64,000 nt of DNA from Nocardia brasiliensis (GCF_011801125.1 NZ_CP046171.1:6882001-6946000), one strand, 5' to 3'. Shown: positions 46,613 through 54,894, numbered from the stretch's first letter. Program-made: numbers and translations. Notes: a model not told the origin generated them from the letters alone.

Positions 46613-47016
46613 CCAACGCGAACAGCACCACGGATGAGAACCTGAATTGGCTGGTCGCCCGGTTCACCCGGGACGTGCCCGGCGTGTCCCATGCCGTGCT
46701 GGTGTCGGCAGACGGCCTGCTGCAGGCGACCAGCCCGCACCTACCCCCGGACCGGGCCGAACAGCTCGCCGCCGTCACGGCCGGCCTGGCCAGCCTCTCG
46801 ATGGGCGCCGCGTCGCTGTTCGACGGCGGCAAGGTGATGCAGTCGATCGTGGAGATGCAGCGCGGCTACCTGCTGGTGATGAGCGTGGGCAACGGATCCC
46901 ACATCGCCGTGCTGGCCAACAAGTCGCACGACATCGGCCGGATCGGCTACGAGATGGCGTTGCTGGTGGACCGGGTCGGCTCGGTGGTCACGGCCACCGC
47001 CCGTACCGCGGTTTGA
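46609..47016 (+). CDS. cvnB: Roadblock/LC7 protein CvnB
   Basis: Protein of 135 aa whose ATG overlaps the cvnA stop (ATGA). It is a single roadblock/LC7 domain ([50 protein letters not shown]). Roadblock proteins regulate small G proteins. In conservons CvnB binds CvnA and the GTPase-like CvnD. Confidence 0.93.
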   Translation: MTNANSTTDENLNWLVARFTRDVPGVSHAVLVSADGLLQATSPHLPPDRAEQLAAVTAGLASLSMGAASLFDGGKVMQSIVEMQRGYLLVMSVGNGSHIAVLANKSHDIGRIGYEMALLVDRVGSVVTATARTAV

Positions 47017-47023
47017 GCGTGAG

Positions 47024-47395
47024 ATGTCCAATCCATTCGGACCTGGACCTAAACCGACCACTCGCGTCCGACCCTATGCCCTGACCTCGGGGCGTACCGA
47101 GCCCGCCGTCGACCTGCCGATGGAGGCGGTCATCGAGACCCTGTCCTACACTGCGCATCTCGACTGGCCCACCGGTGACGTCCGCACGGATATCCTTCGG
47201 CTCGGCACGCACCGGTTGTCGGTCGCCGAGATCGCCGCGCATCTGGATCGGCCGCTGGGCATGGTCCGGGTGATGATCGGTGACCTCGTCGTCGACGGCA
47301 TCCTGCGGGTGCATTCGACACTGACCGACGAAGCGAGTTTCGACGAGCGTCGTAGTTTGATGGAGAGGACTTTGCGTGGACTCCGTGCCCTATAG
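47024..47395 (+). CDS. cvnC: DUF742 protein CvnC
   Basis: Protein of 123 aa. It has the DUF742 layout: a basic start with TTRVRPYALTSGRTEP, then a winged-helix-like domain (HRLSVAEIAAHLDRPLGMVR, MIGDLVVDGILRVH). CvnC proteins are small conserved parts of conservons and may bind DNA or the GTPase. The start is 7 bp after cvnB, and the end overlaps cvnD by 20 bp. Confidence 0.9.
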   Translation: MSNPFGPGPKPTTRVRPYALTSGRTEPAVDLPMEAVIETLSYTAHLDWPTGDVRTDILRLGTHRLSVAEIAAHLDRPLGMVRVMIGDLVVDGILRVHSTLTDEASFDERRSLMERTLRGLRAL

Positions 47396-48011
47396 GAAGA
47401 TCGGGCCCGACACCAACCCCGGCCAGGGCGAAACGGAAAATCGGATGGCCTCGACGAAGATCGTCGTGGCCGGCGGTTTCGGCGCGGGTAAGACGACGTT
47501 CGTCGGTGCGGTGTCGGAGATTGTTCCCCTGCGGACCGAGGCAATGGTCACCAGGTTCTCCGACGGCATCGACGACCTCGCCGATACGCCGGAGAAGGAA
47601 ACCACCACGGTCGCCATGGATTTCGGCCGGATCATCCTGCCGGGCAACCTGGTGCTCTACCTGTTCGGCACGCCGGGACAGCGGCGTTTCTGGTTCATGT
47701 GGGACGACCTGATCCGCGGCGCGATCGGCGCCGTCGTGTTGATCGACACCCGCAGACTGGAGGACAGCTTCGCCGCCGTCGACTTCTTCGAGGCACGCAA
47801 CCTGCCGTTCCTGGTCGCGGTCAACCGTTTTCCGAACGCGCCGCGATTCCCGATCGCCGAATTGCGTGAGGCGCTCGCCGTGCGCGAGGGCGTGCCGATC
47901 GTGGACATCGACGCACGCAACGCCAACGAGGTTCGCCAATCACTGGCCGCGGTGACCGAATACGCCATTCAGCGCCTGGCCGTGCAGGAACGCGAACAGG
48001 CGGTGCTTTGA
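47376..48011 (+). CDS. cvnD: Conservon ATP/GTP-binding protein CvnD
   Basis: Protein of 211 aa from a GTG at 47376 inside the end of cvnC (an ATG at 47445 is the alternative). It resembles eukaryotic small GTPases and MglA. The P-loop is GGFGAGKTTF, the switch II region is LYLFGTPGQRRFWFMW, and the guanine-specificity motif appears as AVNRFP in place of NKxD. It hydrolyses GTP or ATP as the switch of the CvnA-D complex. It overlaps the following MHYT gene by 4 bp. Confidence 0.93.
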   Translation: MDSVPYRKIGPDTNPGQGETENRMASTKIVVAGGFGAGKTTFVGAVSEIVPLRTEAMVTRFSDGIDDLADTPEKETTTVAMDFGRIILPGNLVLYLFGTPGQRRFWFMWDDLIRGAIGAVVLIDTRRLEDSFAAVDFFEARNLPFLVAVNRFPNAPRFPIAELREALAVREGVPIVDIDARNANEVRQSLAAVTEYAIQRLAVQEREQAVL

Positions 48012-48766
48012 GCTACTTCAACATGGGCTACTGGCTCATCGGGCTGTCCGCGGCGGTGTCGATGGTCGGCGCGCTGATCGGGTTCACCTGTATCCGGCAG
48101 TCGGCCAAGTCCTCGACCGGCCGGTTCCGCACCGTGTGGCAAGCGGCCGCGGCGGTCTCGATCGGCGGGATCGGGGTGTGGCTGCCGGTGTTCATCTCGA
48201 TGCTCGGTTTCTCGGTGCACGGCAGTCTGGTTCGCTACGACGTCACGAATGTGATCTTGTCCGTGCTCGTTTCGGTGCTTGCGGTGTGGGCCGCGCTGAC
48301 GATCAACGGCACCGTGGCGCGGGTACCGCGGCTGATCGCCGCCGGTGTGGTCATGGGCGCGGGCTTCGGCCTGATGCATTTCCTCGCGTTGGACGCGATC
48401 CGGATCCAGGGCTCGGCGAGCCTGCGGATGCCGCTGGTACTGGCCGCGGCCGGCGTCGCGATCGTGACCTCGCTCGCGGCGCTGTGGTTCACCCAGACCT
48501 GGCGTCCGCTGTCGGTTCTGGTCGGCGCCTCTTTGGTGTTCGCGGCCGGGATCGCCGGTATGCACTACACCGATCTCGCGGGTCTGCAGACCCATGTCTC
48601 CACCAGTGGGGTCACACCGCAGGGCGAGGACCTGTTCGGGTTCTTCGTTCCAGTGTTCGTGATCAGCATGATGTCACTGGCCATTCCGATCAGCGCGATC
48701 CTGGTCGCGCCGGAACGCCGCGCTCCGGTCGCGATCCGGCCGCTGCAGCCGAGTTCGAGCCGCTGA
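48008..48766 (+). CDS. MHYT-domain integral membrane protein
   Basis: Protein of 252 aa from a TTG at 48008 that overlaps the cvnD stop (TTGA). It has about seven hydrophobic segments. The MHYT signature appears as AGIAGMHYTDL in helix six and in altered form as GFGLMHFLAL in helix four, and the N-terminal pair is MGYWLIGLSAAVSM. MHYT proteins are proposed to sense O2, CO or NO through a copper site made by these Met and His residues. As it is read with the conservon, it may be an input or output of that switch. Confidence 0.85.
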   Translation: MSYFNMGYWLIGLSAAVSMVGALIGFTCIRQSAKSSTGRFRTVWQAAAAVSIGGIGVWLPVFISMLGFSVHGSLVRYDVTNVILSVLVSVLAVWAALTINGTVARVPRLIAAGVVMGAGFGLMHFLALDAIRIQGSASLRMPLVLAAAGVAIVTSLAALWFTQTWRPLSVLVGASLVFAAGIAGMHYTDLAGLQTHVSTSGVTPQGEDLFGFFVPVFVISMMSLAIPISAILVAPERRAPVAIRPLQPSSSR

Positions 48767-48845
48767 GTTCCGGCGGCCGGTGCGCGATCGCACCGGTTCG
48801 CCAATGGCCCGGAATTCCGCCGCGCGCCGATTTACAGTGAGAGCC

Positions 48846-49859
48846 ATGCGTTTCGGTCTGGACTACGCCGCCGGTCGTCCGGGGGGCGCGGCGATCCGCG
48901 CGGCGGGGTTCGACTTCGTTGTCCGGTATCTGTCCGATGGCGGGCCGACCCTGCCCGGCAAGATGCTGACCCCGGCCGAGGCCGATGATCTGCGCGCACA
49001 CGGCATTTCGATCGCGTCGAACTGGGAGACCACCGCGGCGCGCATGCTCGACGGCTACGGCGCGGGCATCGTCGATGCCCGCGCCGGCCTGGCGCAGGTG
49101 CTGCGCTGCGGCGGCCGGACGGATCGGCCGATCTACTTCTCCGCCGATTTCGATGCGACACCGCAGGACCAACAGCGCCTCAACGCCTACCTGGACGGCG
49201 CGGCGACGGTACTCGGGCGCGCGAATGTCGGGATCTACGGCGGCTATTGGTCGGTGCGCCGCGCGCTGGACGCGGGCAGCGCCACTTGGGCGTGGCAGAC
49301 CGATGCCTGGTCGGGCGGCAATGTCGAGACGCGCCGCAATATCCATCAGACCTCGCGCCAGCAGATCGTCGGCGGCGTGCTCTGCGATGTGAACGTGGCC
49401 GAGACGACCGATTTCGGCCAGTGGGATTACTCGGTACAGGAGGACGGCGACGTGACGCCGGAGCAAGAGGCAGTGCTGCGCGATATCCAGATCCAGTTGC
49501 GCGGGCCGGGTTTGGCGGGCTGGCCGCAGTTGGGGACCGACGCGCAGGGCCGCAACCGCACCCTGGTGGACGGGCTGGCGGCCGCCATGGCACGGATCGA
49601 CGAATTGACCGACGAGGTCGGCGAACTGCGCACCGAGATCAGCGAATTGGAGGCGACGACCGCCGATCTGGTCGAGCAGGTGGCGCGGCTGAACGGCAGG
49701 CATTGGCCATGGCCGTTCTCGTTGATCGAGGGGCCCGCGGCGGTGGTCGGCGAGCAGTTGGCCCGACTGGAGGCACTTTTGCCCGAATTGCCCGGCTTGC
49801 CGGGTAGTGTCGCGGACAAGCAGGACAGCGGCGCACCGGGAGCGCGTTCGACGCGATGA
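48846..49859 (+). CDS. DUF1906 glycoside-hydrolase-like protein
   Basis: Protein of 337 aa from the ATG at 48846. Residues 1-205 form the DUF1906 (Rv2525c-like) TIM barrel: MRFGLDYAAG, FVVRYLSDGG, ISIASNWETT, IYFSADFDAT (the likely catalytic Asp pair) and VGIYGGYWSV. The C-terminal part has a coiled coil (IDELTDEVGELRTEISELEA). There is no signal peptide by eye. Such domains are thought to act on cell-wall glycans, but activity has not been settled. Confidence 0.85.
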   Translation: MRFGLDYAAGRPGGAAIRAAGFDFVVRYLSDGGPTLPGKMLTPAEADDLRAHGISIASNWETTAARMLDGYGAGIVDARAGLAQVLRCGGRTDRPIYFSADFDATPQDQQRLNAYLDGAATVLGRANVGIYGGYWSVRRALDAGSATWAWQTDAWSGGNVETRRNIHQTSRQQIVGGVLCDVNVAETTDFGQWDYSVQEDGDVTPEQEAVLRDIQIQLRGPGLAGWPQLGTDAQGRNRTLVDGLAAAMARIDELTDEVGELRTEISELEATTADLVEQVARLNGRHWPWPFSLIEGPAAVVGEQLARLEALLPELPGLPGSVADKQDSGAPGARSTR

Positions 49860-49946
49860 TTTCTAGTGCCGCGATGGGGGGTTCGGCTGCTGTGGCGGCC
49901 CGAGCCGCGGCCGAGAACGCCTTGTAGCCAGGAAGTTTGGCGATGA

Positions 49947-49977
49947 GCGGGCTCTCCCGGGAACCGGGAGAACCCGC
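49947..49977 (+). terminator. Hairpin after the DUF1906 gene
   Basis: A 14-bp stem with one wobble (49947-49960 with 49964-49977) has a GAA loop and follows the gene by 88 bp. Confidence 0.6.
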
Positions 49978-50328
49978 CCTCTCGCACGAGGGTACCGGCG
50001 TCGAGGCACGAACGCATCACTTCCCGAAGACTTTTCCGACACCCAATAACCAACTCACAGTACGTATTTCATTCAGCAGCTATTCTGCCGCAATTCCATT
50101 GTCCACGAGGTCACCCAGTCATCGGCAGCATGCCGATAGCTGTCCAATTGCGGACAACCCGGACAGGGGGCCGATCATCGCCATCAACCCGGCGTGACAA
50201 GTCCGACGATCGCCGTGTCCGATGGTCGGCGCGTTCGTCGCCCACGACGGCACGGCGCGCGTTATCGTCGGCTGGCACAAGGCGCTCGATCGGGCGCCGC
50301 ACATTCAGGTTCGTTCGAAGGAGTTCGC
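49978..50328. other. Intergenic region, no gene seen
   Basis: About 350 bp. It should include the promoter of the small protein gene at 50329, which has a good ribosome binding site (GAAGGAG). Nothing else definite is visible. Confidence 0.35.
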
Positions 50329-50553
50329 ATGGCCGTCAACGTGGTGCTCGACAAGGCTCTCGACAAGGCGTACGAGAACAAGTCGCTCAAGGAAATCCTC
50401 TCCGCTCCGCCCTCGGCCCTCGCCGGTCTCACCGAAGCGCACGACAAGCAGCTGCTGGAGGCGCTCAAGATCAAGTCGATCGCCGACCTCGCCAGCAACA
50501 AGTACTTCCGGCTCGCCGCGACGCTCGCGGACCTCGCCGAAAAAGAGGGATAG
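50329..50553 (+). CDS. Small helical protein, conserved in actinobacteria
   Basis: Protein of 74 aa from the ATG at 50329, with AAGGAG at the right distance. It is predicted all-helical: VVLDKALDKAYENKSLKEIL, then SALAGLTEAHDKQLLEALKI and SIADLASNKYFRLAATLADL. The middle part, with GLTEAHDKQLLEALKIKSI, resembles a helix-hairpin-helix-like module. I recognise it as the kind of small protein common in Nocardia and Mycobacterium but know of no function. A strong terminator follows. Confidence 0.7.
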   Translation: MAVNVVLDKALDKAYENKSLKEILSAPPSALAGLTEAHDKQLLEALKIKSIADLASNKYFRLAATLADLAEKEG

Positions 50554-50561
50554 CAGACAAA

Positions 50562-50600
50562 GACGGCGTGCCCGCGCAACGTCTGCGCGGGCCCGCCGTC
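50562..50600. terminator. Bidirectional terminator between the small gene and rpmF
   Basis: A 17-bp stem with one mismatch (50562-50578 with 50584-50600) is followed by GTTTT on the plus strand. It separates convergent genes. Confidence 0.75.
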
Positions 50601-50609
50601 GTTTTCGGG

Positions 50610-50783
50610 TCAGATCCGGTCCAGATCGATCAATCCGCGCCGGACCGCGGCGACCAGACGACGCGGCACCTTGTGCACCACACCGCCGACGGTCACCGGC
50701 ACCAGATCCGGCGGCGTCGCCTTCCACTGGGCCCGCCTGCTGCGCGTGTTCGAGCGCGACATCTTCCGCTTCGGCACCGCCAT
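50610..50783 (-). CDS. rpmF: 50S ribosomal protein L32
   Basis: Protein of 57 aa, [20 protein letters not shown] followed by [14 protein letters not shown] and a basic C-terminus ending LIDLDRI. This is the zinc-free type: it has none of the four Cys of zinc-binding L32. It binds 23S rRNA in the large subunit. Its ATG is separated by a single base from the rpmE stop, so it is the last gene of the Zur-type operon. Confidence 0.95.
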   Translation of the reverse strand: MAVPKRKMSRSNTRSRRAQWKATPPDLVPVTVGGVVHKVPRRLVAAVRRGLIDLDRI

Positions 50784-50784
50784 C

Positions 50785-51048
50785 TCAGGCCTCCCCGCGC
50801 CGGGTGCGCTTGCCGTACTTGCGCTCGAACTTCTCCACTCGACCCTGACTGTCCAGCACGCGGTGCGCGCCGGTCCAGAACGGGTGCGAGTCGGCGGTCA
50901 CGTCGACCTTGATCAACGGATAGGTATTGCCGTCGGACCATTGCACGGTGTTCGCGCTGGTCGCGGTAGACCGGGTGAGGAACTGCTTGCCGGTGCCCGC
51001 GTCCTCGAACACCACCGGGTGGTAGTCCGGATGAATCCCTGTCTTCAC
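50785..51048 (-). CDS. rpmE2: 50S ribosomal protein L31 type B
   Basis: Protein of 87 aa from a GTG at 51048 overlapping the previous stop (GTGA). It begins [19 protein letters not shown] and carries the HPFWTG motif. It lacks the CxxC pairs of type A L31, so it is the zinc-independent form made when zinc is scarce, allowing the zinc-bound type A protein to be replaced and its metal recycled. It lies downstream of a Zur-type box with the COG0523 gene. Confidence 0.95.
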   Translation of the reverse strand: MKTGIHPDYHPVVFEDAGTGKQFLTRSTATSANTVQWSDGNTYPLIKVDVTADSHPFWTGAHRVLDSQGRVEKFERKYGKRTRRGEA

Positions 51049-52370
51049 TTCGCTTCTCCTCTCGGGCTGTTGCCCTCTTCGACCGGTATGGGCACGTCGC
51101 TGTCGCAGGGGTCGGCGTGCCAGCTGCCGAACGGGTCCTCCCATTCGGCGACCCGCTCCGGTGCGCGCTCGACCAGCCGCAGCTCGTCGTCCTCCACCAG
51201 TGCCCAGTGCAGCGCGGTACGGATCTCGGCGGGGTCGGCGTCGTGCACGAGGATCACCAGCGAGATGTCCCGGTCGCCGAACTGGTCGTCCCAGCGCAGC
51301 GCGGCCATCGCCCGCCGATCCGGATCCGCCTGCGCCAGCTCCGCTTCCGACATCGCGGCCAGCCAGCGCCCCGCGCTGCCGACGCGCAGCCCACCGCCCG
51401 CCGACTCCAGCCACGCCACCTCGTCGGGCTGGGTGGCCAGCCACATCCGGCCGCGCGCGGTGACAACGCCGTCGAAGAGCACGTCGAGCGCCTCGTGCAG
51501 CCGGGCCGGATGAAACGGCCGGCTCGCGGCGAATTCCATGAGGGTGACGCCGTAGTCGCTGCTGAGCGGCGGTTGCCCACGCAGCAGCGGCGCGTGCGCG
51601 TCGAACACCCGGCCGCGGCGCGCGTGCGCGGGGACCTTCGCGAGCAACGCCTCGACCTGATCGCTCCGCAGCGTCGCGGGGTCGTCGACCCAGGCCACGG
51701 GCGCGTCGGGCACCAGCCTTGTCAGCACTGCGGCCAGCCTGCCGCGATCGGCCGCACCACCGCCCTCGGCGGGCCCCAAAGCCAGCACGGCATCGGCGAA
51801 TTCGACCTGACCGACGGCCAGTTGCGCCACCGTGCGTTCGTCGTCGGCGCGGGCGAGACCGCGTTCGGTCAGCGTCTCGTCGCCGGTCGCGTCGGCCAGC
51901 CACGTGCCGGCGTCCAGGCAGGTGAGCACCGCCTCGATGCGCACATCCCGGCTCGCCGGGGCGTCGACCCGGCCCAGGATGCCCTCGACCACCACGTGTT
52001 CGATCGCCTGACAGACGGCCTCGGCCTCGAAGGCCGGATCGAGGGCGAGCACGATGCGCTCGACGGAGTCCCGCGCGGCCAGGGTGCGCAGCAGCGGCAG
52101 CAGATCCCGGCGCAACGTGCAGGAGACACAGCCGTGCGCGAGCTCGAGCACGTCCGAGGATTCGTAGCTCGCGCTGCGCACCGTGCGATGTACAACGCCC
52201 TCGCGCAGCTGGCGCAGGTCGTGCTGCACGACGACGGTGCCCGCGCCGCCGGGAGCGTCGCACAGCGCGGTCGCGGCCTGGTGCACGCCGGTCTCGGCGA
52301 GCCCGGCGAAACCCGCGAGCACCACGACGGGCGTGCGTCGGTCGGCCTCAGGTGGGAGCACGAACAGCAC
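51045..52370 (-). CDS. COG0523 (CobW-like) protein with degenerate P-loop, Mrf-like
   Basis: Protein of 441 aa from a GTG at 52370. It has the G3E/COG0523 layout with a CobW C-terminal domain (from about residue 300, [20 protein letters not shown]). The P-loop, normally GxxxxGKT, reads GFAGLAETG, so the Gly and the nucleotide-binding Lys are lost. The metal-binding CxCC reads GCVSCT, with the middle Cys replaced by Ser. It therefore probably neither binds GTP strongly nor works as a classical zinc chaperone. In mycobacteria a COG0523-type protein made with the cysteine-free ribosomal proteins (Mrf) recruits a hibernation factor to ribosomes; this is the likely role here. Confidence 0.75.
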   Translation of the reverse strand: MLFVLPPEADRRTPVVVLAGFAGLAETGVHQAATALCDAPGGAGTVVVQHDLRQLREGVVHRTVRSASYESSDVLELAHGCVSCTLRRDLLPLLRTLAARDSVERIVLALDPAFEAEAVCQAIEHVVVEGILGRVDAPASRDVRIEAVLTCLDAGTWLADATGDETLTERGLARADDERTVAQLAVGQVEFADAVLALGPAEGGGAADRGRLAAVLTRLVPDAPVAWVDDPATLRSDQVEALLAKVPAHARRGRVFDAHAPLLRGQPPLSSDYGVTLMEFAASRPFHPARLHEALDVLFDGVVTARGRMWLATQPDEVAWLESAGGGLRVGSAGRWLAAMSEAELAQADPDRRAMAALRWDDQFGDRDISLVILVHDADPAEIRTALHWALVEDDELRLVERAPERVAEWEDPFGSWHADPCDSDVPIPVEEGNSPRGEAK

Positions 52371-52377
52371 CCCTTTC

Positions 52378-52392
52378 GATAACGATTTTCAT
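52378..52392 (-). promoter_or_regulatory. Zur box for the COG0523-rpmE2-rpmF operon
   Basis: On the minus strand ATGAAAATCGTTATC lies 8 bp before the GTG. It shares the form GAAAAT-NN-TT-N-TC with the box on the other side and matches the mycobacterial Zur palindrome (TGAAAAT...ATTTTCA) in one half. Confidence 0.7.
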
Positions 52393-52430
52393 TTGCCGTA
52401 GGTCGACGGTACATTGTCGAGCAGCCGTTG

Positions 52431-52447
52431 TCGAAAATGATTGTCAT
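52431..52447 (+). promoter_or_regulatory. Zur box for the rpmB-rpmG-rpsN-rpsR operon
   Basis: TCGAAAATGATTGTCAT lies about 20 bp before the rpmB2 start. The half-sites GAAAATGATTGTC are A+T-rich in an otherwise GC-rich stretch. With the other box 40 bp away, one regulator can control both divergent operons. Confidence 0.7.
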
Positions 52448-52465
52448 CTACCGGAGGGAGCCCGC

Positions 52466-52702
52466 ATGTCGGCGCACTGCCAGGTCACCGGGCGTCAGCC
52501 CGGGTTCGGCAAGTCCGTCTCGCACTCACACAAGCGGACGAGCCGCCGCTGGAACCCCAACATCCAGCGCAAGACCTATTTCCTGCCCAGCGAGGGACGG
52601 CGGGTCACGCTGACCGTGTCGGCCAAGGGCATCAAGACCATCGACCGGGACGGGATCGAGGCCGTGGTGGCGCGCATCCGGGCCCGCGGCGACAAGATCT
52701 GA
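52466..52702 (+). CDS. rpmB2: 50S ribosomal protein L28, zinc-independent paralogue
   Basis: Protein of 78 aa from the ATG at 52466, with GGAGGG upstream. The family core is clear ([20 protein letters not shown]). The zinc-binding form begins CxxC; here only one Cys remains ([10 protein letters not shown]), so this is the cysteine-poor C-minus type. It is the first gene of the rightward operon of alternative ribosomal proteins. Confidence 0.95.
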   Translation: MSAHCQVTGRQPGFGKSVSHSHKRTSRRWNPNIQRKTYFLPSEGRRVTLTVSAKGIKTIDRDGIEAVVARIRARGDKI

Positions 52703-52715
52703 TCAGGAGCAACCC

Positions 52716-52886
52716 ATGGCATCGAAGTCGACCGAGATCAGGCCGATCGTCAAACTGAAATCCACCGCAGGCACCGGGTACACGTACGTGACCAGAAAGA
52801 ATCGCCGCAACGATCCCGACCGGATGGTGCTGCGCAAATACGACCCAGTGGTCCGCAAGCACGTCGATTTTCGCGAGGAGCGCTGA
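52716..52886 (+). CDS. rpmG: 50S ribosomal protein L33, zinc-independent paralogue
   Basis: Protein of 56 aa with CAGGAGCAA upstream. It reads [20 protein letters not shown] and then [19 protein letters not shown], with no Cys at all where the zinc form has two CxxC pairs. The next gene starts one base after its stop. Confidence 0.95.
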   Translation: MASKSTEIRPIVKLKSTAGTGYTYVTRKNRRNDPDRMVLRKYDPVVRKHVDFREER

Positions 52887-52887
52887 G

Positions 52888-53193
52888 GTGGCGAAGAAGT
52901 CGAAGATCGCCCGCGACGCCCAACGCCGCGCCGTCGTGGAACGCTTCGCCACGCGGCGCGCCGAGCTGAAAGAACTGATCCGCAAGCCGGACACTTCGGA
53001 CAGCGTGCGTGCCGCGGCCCAGGCTGAGCTGCGACGACAGCCGCGCGATGCCAGTCCGGTACGATTGCGCAATCGGGACGCCGCCGACGGGCGACCACGG
53101 GGTCACCTGCGGAAGTTCGGCCTTTCCCGTGTGCGTGTGCGCGAGATGGCCCATCGGGGCGAGTTGCCCGGTGTGCGCAAATCGAGCTGGTAG
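52888..53193 (+). CDS. rpsN2: 30S ribosomal protein S14, zinc-independent paralogue
   Basis: Protein of 101 aa from a GTG at 52888, the long S14 form (the zinc form is about 61 aa). It ends [20 protein letters not shown] with LPGVRKSSW, the S14 signature. [12 protein letters not shown] stands where the zinc form has Cys. It is part of the small-subunit head. Confidence 0.95.
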   Translation: MAKKSKIARDAQRRAVVERFATRRAELKELIRKPDTSDSVRAAAQAELRRQPRDASPVRLRNRDAADGRPRGHLRKFGLSRVRVREMAHRGELPGVRKSSW

Positions 53194-53227
53194 ACAACCA
53201 CTGTTCTCGTACGAAGGATCCCGTCAT

Positions 53228-53482
53228 ATGGCAGTCAAGCGAGCACCGTCGAAGAAGGTTCGCGCCGAGCAGGCCCGCCGCCCGAAGAAGAACCCCCTCA
53301 TCGCCGCGGGCATCGAGAAGGTCGACTACAAAGACGTCAACCTGCTGCGCACGTTCATCTCCGATCGAGGCAAGATTCGCAGCCGCCGGGTCACCGGGCT
53401 CACCCCGCAGCAGCAGCGCCAGGTAGCCATCGCCGTGAAGAACGCCCGCGAGATGGCACTGTTGCCGTTCACCAGCCGCTAG
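53228..53482 (+). CDS. rpsR2: 30S ribosomal protein S18, zinc-independent paralogue
   Basis: Protein of 84 aa from the ATG at 53228, with GAAGGATC upstream. It carries the S18 core ([49 protein letters not shown]). The Cys-bearing N-terminus of the zinc form is replaced by [12 protein letters not shown]. Last gene of this operon, with a terminator just after. Confidence 0.95.
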   Translation: MAVKRAPSKKVRAEQARRPKKNPLIAAGIEKVDYKDVNLLRTFISDRGKIRSRRVTGLTPQQQRQVAIAVKNAREMALLPFTSR

Positions 53483-53495
53483 ATCGAACCACCCT

Positions 53496-53525
53496 CGGCG
53501 ACGCCTCCCACGCGAGGCGTCGCCG
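53496..53525 (+). terminator. Terminator of the rpmB2-rpsR2 operon
   Basis: A perfect 12-bp stem (53496-53507 with 53514-53525) with a CCACGC loop, followed by a short T-containing stretch, 13 bp past the rpsR2 stop. Confidence 0.75.
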
Positions 53526-53715
53526 ATGCTTTGCATAGCGCACCCCCGGAAGCCACACCATCGCAACGAAGTTCGTCACGGTGAACACACGCTATGCAGG
53601 GAATTGCCGAAAAACCCTGTCCTGCCGGACACTTCATGCGCCCCCACTGTTCACCTATCCGACAGATAGCTCGAACACTTTGGCGCACAGCGGATTTGCA
53701 AGCAACCACTTCACT

Positions 53716-53731
53716 TGTGACATCGGTCACA
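53716..53731 (+). promoter_or_regulatory. Crp/GlxR-type binding site upstream of the AvrD-like operon
   Basis: TGTGACATCGGTCACA is a perfect TGTGA-N6-TCACA palindrome. Its centre is about 41 bp upstream of the start predicted from the -10 element, the class II position where Crp replaces the -35 contact. Confidence 0.7.
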
Positions 53732-53751
53732 CCCGGGTGGAGTTCTGGTGT

Positions 53752-53757
53752 TATAGC
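53752..53757 (+). promoter_or_regulatory. -10 element of the AvrD-like operon
   Basis: TATAGC with no good -35 at the usual distance (that place is taken by the edge of the Crp site), suggesting activator dependence. Predicted start near 53764. Confidence 0.45.
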
Positions 53758-53795
53758 CAGATGTACTCACACCCGGTCACCCACAGAATGTTAGA

Positions 53796-53820
53796 TTACC
53801 TCACTGGTAACAGACCAGTA
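53796..53820 (+). promoter_or_regulatory. Overlapping palindromes, likely repressor operator
   Basis: TTACC-TCACT-GGTAA (53796-53810) and ACTGGT-AACAG-ACCAGT (53803-53819) overlap. They lie about 30-55 bp downstream of the predicted start, where a bound repressor would block elongation. The form resembles TetR-family operators; no TetR gene is adjacent. Confidence 0.55.
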
Positions 53821-53854
53821 ACGGACCTTCGCCGGGTGATTGAGAGGTCGTGAC

Positions 53855-54844
53855 ATGACTTTGCAGGCCGGCATTTCAATGATTGGCGTCTATCGACCCG
53901 ACCGGGTCGTGTCCAACGCCGAATTGGCCCCCGGCCTCAACGTCGACAACGAGTGGATCGTCCGCCGGACCGGAGTCAGCGAACGACGCTTCGCGGGTGC
54001 ACACGAGACAGTGGCCTCCATGGCCGCCGCCGCGGCCGACGCGGCACTCAGCGCTGCCGAAATGCGTGCGGCCCAGGTCGATGTCGTGTTGCTCGCCACC
54101 TCGACCGAACTCACCCAGACGCCGGCGGCCGCGCCGGCCGTCGCCGCGCAACTCGGCTGCGGCAGTCCCGCCGCATTCGATATCTCCGCAGGGTGTTCCG
54201 GATATTCGCACGGCATCGGCCAGGCCGCCGCACTGATCAATTCCGGTCAGGCCGACACGATTCTGGTGATCGGCTCGGAAAAACTCAGCACCAATATCGA
54301 CCTGGCACAGGCGTCGGTCGGGCCGATCTTCGGCGACGGCGCGGGTGCGGCCCTGGTGACGCGCGTCGAGGCCGGGCATATCCGCCGGACGGTGTGGGGC
54401 AGCTCCGGCGCGTACGCCGGATTGATCCGCCAGGAGCCCACCTGGGACGAGTTCCGCGCCGACCCCACCCTCGTGCGTCCATCACTGCAGATGGACGGCA
54501 CCTCCGTATTCCGTTGGGCCACCGCGACCGTCCCCGGCCTGGTGCGCGAGATCGCCGCGGCGGGCGAGGTCGCGCTGTCGGAGGTGGAAGTGTTCATTCC
54601 CCATCAGGCCAACCAGCGCATCATCGACAGCGTGGTCCGCGAGCTCGGCTGGGAGAACCAGTCGGTCGCGATCGCCGACGACGTCCGGCGCTCGGGCAAC
54701 ACCTCCGCCGCGGCCCTTCCCCTGGCCATCGACGACCTGGTGACCTCCGAGCGAGCCAAACCCGGACAGCTCGCGTTGCAGGTGTCGTTCGGGGCCGGAT
54801 TGTCGTACGCGGGACAGGTATTCGGCCTTCCACCGGTCGCCTGA
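53855..54844 (+). CDS. 3-oxoacyl-ACP synthase III (KAS III) of the AvrD-like operon
   Basis: Protein of 329 aa from the ATG at 53855, with AGAGG upstream. It is a FabH-type thiolase-fold enzyme with a full catalytic set: Cys in DISAGCSGYSHG, His in IPHQANQRI and Asn in SGNTSAA. GVSERRF near residue 45 and GDGAGAALV are also typical. It condenses an acyl-CoA with malonyl-ACP or another acyl carrier. It is not in a fatty-acid operon; the partner genes are avrD-like, two kinase-like genes and an exporter. It may supply the 3-oxoacyl group that the AvrD-like protein uses. Confidence 0.9.
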   Translation: MTLQAGISMIGVYRPDRVVSNAELAPGLNVDNEWIVRRTGVSERRFAGAHETVASMAAAAADAALSAAEMRAAQVDVVLLATSTELTQTPAAAPAVAAQLGCGSPAAFDISAGCSGYSHGIGQAAALINSGQADTILVIGSEKLSTNIDLAQASVGPIFGDGAGAALVTRVEAGHIRRTVWGSSGAYAGLIRQEPTWDEFRADPTLVRPSLQMDGTSVFRWATATVPGLVREIAAAGEVALSEVEVFIPHQANQRIIDSVVRELGWENQSVAIADDVRRSGNTSAAALPLAIDDLVTSERAKPGQLALQVSFGAGLSYAGQVFGLPPVA

Positions 54845-54894
54845 TCCGCTTTGTGTCATCTGTTCGATCTGTGTTCGAAAGTGCGGTGCCAAAT

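Larger units (their letters stand above)
53526..53854 (+). other. Upstream region of the AvrD-like operon
   Basis: About 330 bp, distinctly A+T-richer than its neighbours. It contains a perfect Crp site (53716-53731), a -10 element (53752-53757), two interlocked palindromes (53796-53820) and the ribosome binding site (AGAGG) of the first gene. No gene lies in it. Confidence 0.6.
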
